Notes under the pieces: generated by a model
What the model was told of the DNA's origin: nothing
Databases searched by the model: none
What the model saw: the letters and a program-made list of their open reading frames with translations, nothing else
Part shown: piece by piece, positions 60,898 to 64,000 of the stretch
How positions within the stretch are numbered: the stretch's first letter is position 1
Layout: each line of letters opens with the position of its first letter
Assembly: GCF_001548035.1 (NCBI RefSeq)
Contig: NZ_AP014723.1
Span: forward strand, 1,054,001 to 1,118,000
Length of the DNA: 64,000 nucleotides
Reading direction: 5' to 3'
DNA from: Sulfurospirillum sp. UCH001
Lineage (GTDB): Bacteria; Campylobacterota; Campylobacteria; Campylobacterales; Sulfurospirillaceae
Translations under genes and position numbers: made by a program

Positions 60898-61950
60898 CTA
60901 ATTCTTCTCTTCTATGATTTTTCTAAAGCTTTCTAAATTTTCTTCAAAAAGCTTTACAAGATATGGATCAAACTGTGTCCCTTTACGCTCTATAATATAA
61001 TGTGAAGCCGCATCAAAATCCCATGGCTCTTTATAGACTCTTACATGAGTCAATGCATCTAAAACATCAGCAATGGCTACAATGCGTGCATAGATATGAA
61101 TTTCTTCTGCTTTGAGTCCTTGAGGATACCCTGAACCATCCCATTTTTCATGGTGTTGGTAAGCGATGATGTCACCTGCTTTCATAAGCCTTCGGCTTGA
61201 TTTTTTCAGTAAATTATGTGCATTAGTGGTATGTGCTTGCATCACATAAAACTCTTCTTGTGTGAGTTTTCCATGTTTGTGGAGAATCTCATAAGGGATG
61301 GTAATTTTGCCTATATCGTGCAGTGGTGCGGCAAAAAAGATATCGTCTATCTCCATGTCAGATAAACTGTGGTGCAGTGTTGCTAATAACTTTGAAATTT
61401 CCGCTACGCGTTTAATATGCTTGCCTGTTTCATCAGAGGTGTCTTCCATCAGTTCGGTCAACACGTAAATGATCTCTTTTTGACTATTTTCTAATTCAGA
61501 TAAAAATCTCTTTTCACTTTGAAGAATTTTGACATGCAAGTCTAAATTATTTTGCTGTAGTACTTTTTTCGCTCTATACAGCTCAATATGAGTTTTAACA
61601 CGTGAGATGAGTTCATCCGCATAAAAAGGCTTTGTAATATAATCAACTGCTCCCACTTTAAAGCCCTTTGCAAGAGAGTCTAAGTCCGCTTTTGCTGTGA
61701 GAAATATAACAGGAATGTCCTGCGTCTGAGGGTCTCTTTTGAGATACTCACAGACTTCAAAACCGTTCATGTGTGGCATCATGATGTCAAGTAACACAAT
61801 ATCAAAGGATTTCGTTTTGATGATTTCTAACGCTTGTTTGCCATTGAGTGCAAAAGAAAAGTTGTAGTTGTTTTCTTTGAGGATATTCATTGCAATTTTG
61901 ATGTTATCGCTCACATCATCGACAATCAAAACATTATAATCAGCACTCAT
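60898..61950 (-). CDS. Receiver and HD-GYP response regulator
   Basis: A 350-residue protein. The receiver (residues 5-120) has DD near 11, phospho-acceptor Asp in IVLLDIMMPHMNG near 54 and Lys in ITKPF. The HD-GYP domain (150-350) has HIKRVAEIS, LHDIGKITIP and HHEKWDGSGYP. It is a phosphorylation-controlled c-di-GMP phosphodiesterase. It is the first gene of a two-gene operon with the hybrid kinase. Confidence 0.9.
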   Translation of the reverse strand: MSADYNVLIVDDVSDNIKIAMNILKENNYNFSFALNGKQALEIIKTKSFDIVLLDIMMPHMNGFEVCEYLKRDPQTQDIPVIFLTAKADLDSLAKGFKVGAVDYITKPFYADELISRVKTHIELYRAKKVLQQNNLDLHVKILQSEKRFLSELENSQKEIIYVLTELMEDTSDETGKHIKRVAEISKLLATLHHSLSDMEIDDIFFAAPLHDIGKITIPYEILHKHGKLTQEEFYVMQAHTTNAHNLLKKSSRRLMKAGDIIAYQHHEKWDGSGYPQGLKAEEIHIYARIVAIADVLDALTHVRVYKEPWDFDAASHYIIERKGTQFDPYLVKLFEENLESFRKIIEEKN

Positions 61951-62144
61951 CCTTAATCCTTCTGCAAAATGTTTTATTCTTGAAATACGCTTTTCACTTT
62001 AAATCATTTATAGGATCATGTATGCAAACAATGACTCTTTAAATTCTAGCACAAATTTTTAAAGCTTGGCATACTTTGTACAAAATACTTTTTTGATAAA
62101 GCTATAAAATAGGCTCTGATGCGATTTAAAAGTAACCATACCCA

Positions 62145-62162
62145 ACGGAACACTTCTTGTAA
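62145..62162 (+). promoter_or_regulatory. Sigma-54-type promoter of the 62200 nif operon
   Basis: CGGAACACTTCTTGTAAATG matches the site at 52463-52480 almost base for base, except that the -12 dinucleotide is GT instead of GC. The predicted start is near 62171, and AGGAGG precedes the ATG at 62200. Confidence 0.65.
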
Positions 62163-62199
62163 ATGTATGAATAACGTTTAGCATAGGAGGATACAAAAG

Positions 62200-62556
62200 A
62201 TGGTCAAGGTAGCGTTTTTTACGAACGATCTTAAAAACATAGATGCCCATTTTGGCTCAGGTGAACAGTTTGCTGTCTACGACGTGAATGGAGCAGGGTA
62301 CAACCTCCTTGACGTCGTTCAAACAGGTGAAGAGCGAACAGAAGGCAGGGTTGAGATGTTACAACATGAACACATTGACATTGTCTATTGTGTTGAGATT
62401 GGACCAGCAGCCGCCGCAAAAGTGGTCAATAGCAAAATTTTTCCTATCAAATACAAAGAAGTCGTGAGCATAGAAGCAGAGCTGGATAAGCTTCAAAGTA
62501 TGATCGCAACCAATCCTCCTCCTTTTATCAAAAAAATCATAGAAGCTAGAGGATAG
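62200..62556 (+). CDS. nifX: NifX-like protein
   Basis: A 118-residue protein: MVKVAFFTNDLKNIDAHFGSGEQFAVYDV has the family H-F-G motif, followed by VYCVEIGPAAAAKVV and NPPPFIKKI. It binds NifB-co or FeMo-co precursors during transfer to NifEN. It is followed by the DUF269 gene, its usual neighbour. A strong ribosome site (AGGAGG) is present. Confidence 0.9.
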   Translation: MVKVAFFTNDLKNIDAHFGSGEQFAVYDVNGAGYNLLDVVQTGEERTEGRVEMLQHEHIDIVYCVEIGPAAAAKVVNSKIFPIKYKEVVSIEAELDKLQSMIATNPPPFIKKIIEARG

Positions 62557-62560
62557 GGCG

Positions 62561-63001
62561 ATGAGCGAACTTGAAACACTGTTCATTGAAACATTAACAT
62601 CGCAAATTAGAGCACTCGATCAATTTGGTGTTTGGGCAAAAAAGAGCAATGAAGAGGTGCTCTGTGAGAAGTATGTTAAGAGTAAAGAGCAACTCAAAAA
62701 CATCCCTATTATTGCCGACATTGATGAGATGCAAATCAAAGACATACGTTTGATTTTTCAATCTATCGCTTTAGCGTTTGAGCTTAAAACAGGAGTCATG
62801 TGCTCTGTTGTGATGGAAATGAGTCATGAGGGATTTGGACGAGCGGTGGTGTTAGCAGAAAAAATTGCCATCACGAATAAATTTTTTAAAGACGCGCATC
62901 GTTACAGTTTTAGAACATATGAAGATCTCATCAAAGAGGGTGGCAAGATGTTAAAAGATGCCATTGAAATTTATGAGATGCATCAACAAAAGGCAGGATA
63001 G
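62561..63001 (+). CDS. NifX-associated protein (DUF269)
   Basis: A 146-residue DUF269 protein, almost always found beside nifX. Blocks are LTSQIRALDQFGVW near residue 12, MEMSHEGFGRAVVL near 84 and LIKEGGKMLKDAIEIYEMH near the end. The precise biochemical role is unsettled. It lies in operon with nifX (4-nt gap) and the flavodoxin gene (3-nt gap). Confidence 0.9.
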   Translation: MSELETLFIETLTSQIRALDQFGVWAKKSNEEVLCEKYVKSKEQLKNIPIIADIDEMQIKDIRLIFQSIALAFELKTGVMCSVVMEMSHEGFGRAVVLAEKIAITNKFFKDAHRYSFRTYEDLIKEGGKMLKDAIEIYEMHQQKAG

Positions 63002-63004
63002 AAC

Positions 63005-63523
63005 ATGTCAAAAGTAGGGATTTTTTACGCAAGTGCGGGTGGTAATACAACCTTGGTGGCAGAAGCTCTCAAAGAAGCGTATGAGCTAGAAGATGAAGAT
63101 TGTGTCTTGATGGAAGATGATTTTGACAGTATTGAGCAGTTTGAAAACTACGATGTGCTTTTCTTTGGAAGTTCAACCTGGGGACAGGGCGATGTTCATT
63201 TTAGTTGGGTTGACGCACTTTTGGAGATCAACTCGGAAAAGATGAGTTTTGAAGGCAAGACCATGGCATTTTTTGGGGCGGGTGATAGCAAAACACATGG
63301 AGAGCATTTTTGCAGCGCACTAGGGAAATTTTACCAACAATTCTCAAAAGCAGGTGCGAAGGTCGTTGGTTTTGTGGATAAAGAGGACTACACCTATGAG
63401 GCATCTTTGGCAGAAGTCAATGATAAGCTCTGTGGTTTAGCGATTGATAACATCAATGAAAAAGAAAAAACAAGCGAGCGCATTGAAAACTGGATAGAGC
63501 AGTTACAAAGCGAGCTTGCCTAA
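63005..63523 (+). CDS. nifF: Nitrogenase-type flavodoxin NifF
   Basis: A 172-residue long-chain flavodoxin. The FMN phosphate loop is YASAGGNTTLVAEAL (residues 8-22), a variant of the usual T-G-N-T motif. STWGQGDV near 57 and GAGDS near 95 complete the flavin site. It delivers low-potential electrons to nitrogenase reductase. The nif operon context supports NifF rather than FldA. Confidence 0.85.
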   Translation: MSKVGIFYASAGGNTTLVAEALKEAYELEDEDCVLMEDDFDSIEQFENYDVLFFGSSTWGQGDVHFSWVDALLEINSEKMSFEGKTMAFFGAGDSKTHGEHFCSALGKFYQQFSKAGAKVVGFVDKEDYTYEASLAEVNDKLCGLAIDNINEKEKTSERIENWIEQLQSELA

Positions 63524-63542
63524 ATCAACGAAAGGATAATGC

Positions 63543-63875
63543 ATGAAAACGCTGAATGATTTTTATCAACAAAAAGATGCGGAAGATTATTTTCATTTTT
63601 TTGGCATCGACTATGATGAGCATATTGTCTCAGTGAAGCGTTTTCATATGATGAAAGAGTATGGCGCACTCGTTAAAAAGGGTTTTGAAAATTATAACGG
63701 TGATGAAAAGTACTTGATGGATTTTTTAAAATTTGCGCTTATTCGTGTCTATATGGATTATAAAAATGGACATTCTCCTAGTGCTGCTGAGGTTTGGGGA
63801 CTGATCCAAGATGGTAAAGCAAAAGGGTGTTTAGCGTGTGCTATGTCATCACAAGGAGGAAACTGTGCTTGCTAG
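63543..63875 (+). CDS. nifW: Nitrogenase-stabilising protein NifW
   Basis: A 110-residue protein. DAEDYFHFFGIDYDEHIVSV followed by KRFHMMKEYGALV matches the NifW signature (SAEDF-x-FF-x-V-x-YD...RLHI). It protects MoFe protein from oxygen or aids its maturation. The C-terminus is Cys-rich (CLACAM, GGNCAC), which is less usual. It overlaps the nifZ start by 11 nt. Confidence 0.85.
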   Translation: MKTLNDFYQQKDAEDYFHFFGIDYDEHIVSVKRFHMMKEYGALVKKGFENYNGDEKYLMDFLKFALIRVYMDYKNGHSPSAAEVWGLIQDGKAKGCLACAMSSQGGNCAC

Positions 63876-64000
63876 TGAAGAAGTGGTGTTACATAACACC
63901 GTAATGGCAAAACTCTCAGGTAAAGACGAAGCAAAAGCGAAATTTTTCCTTGGTCAAAAAGTGAAATTGTTGGAAGATGTCAAAAATGATGGAACATACC
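63865..64000 (+). CDS. nifZ: NifZ, N-terminal part (cut by window edge)
   Basis: GTG start with AGGAGG 5 nt upstream, inside the end of nifW. The visible 45 residues end FFLGQKVKLLEDVKNDGTY, the NifZ opening (G-x-x-V-x-L-x-x-x-V-x-NDGTYP). NifZ assists P-cluster formation. The rest lies outside the window. Confidence 0.82.
   Translation, partial: MLASEEVVLHNTVMAKLSGKDEAKAKFFLGQKVKLLEDVKNDGTY

Overview
The window looks like a chromosomal segment of a nitrogen-fixing Campylobacterota (Epsilonproteobacteria), most like Sulfurospirillum. The evidence is a low G+C base composition, a split nif cluster (nifB, nifV, nifE, nifN, nifX-like genes, DUF269, flavodoxin, nifW, nifZ) behind GGAA-type sigma-54 promoters, AddAB-type genes, and many HD-GYP, EAL and histidine kinase signalling genes. 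The genus is an inference from gene content; no rRNA or tRNA gene was recognised.

Layout. (a) 1-8.3 kb: a DUF262-family pair (GmrSD-like, one partial) followed by an AddB-like nuclease and an AddA-like helicase-nuclease. (b) 8.4-33.4 kb: an accessory island of mostly uncharacterised genes, damaged by two identical 1289-bp IS3-family copies, IS21-family debris, an ftsE fragment and several decayed genes. A cassette of small membrane proteins with its own XRE regulator lies at 24.8-27.9 kb. (c) 33.4-38.7 kb: an integration module with two different tyrosine recombinases, a CI-like repressor and excisionase-like HTH proteins, ending beside ybgC. (d) 38.8-64 kb: core chromosome with ybgC, a lipoprotein, a family-4 uracil-DNA glycosylase, the nif genes on both strands, a cluster of signalling proteins, and the genes nifX-DUF269-nifF-nifW-nifZ running off the right edge.

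Main discovery. In the island, eight near-identical palindromes RGACA-N6-TGTCY and one degenerate copy sit upstream of otherwise unrelated genes. A TAnnnT -10 hexamer lies exactly 12 nt from the palindrome in 12 of 13 promoter directions, and 13 nt away in the other. Where genes diverge, the same palindrome has a -10 on both sides. At single-direction sites the side without a gene has no -10. This defines one regulon of accessory proteins: a gamma-glutamylcyclotransferase-like protein, a WG-repeat protein, a winged-helix-like protein, GNAT, an ADP-ribosylglycohydrolase-phosphatase fusion, HNH, bPH, AAA, a DUF2779 nuclease, PcfJ-like, FtsK-gamma-like and beta-helix proteins, and two new paralogous families. 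The regulator and the biological role are not known from the sequence. Coordinated control of a stress, phage or mobile-element response is an inference.

In the nif region, sigma-54 type GG-N10-GC elements precede nifB, the ferredoxin-nifX-flavodiiron operon, nifE and (as GG-N10-GT) the nifX-DUF269-flavodoxin-nifW-nifZ operon. Cofactor biosynthesis, electron supply and oxygen protection thus appear co-regulated. nifHDK is not in the window.
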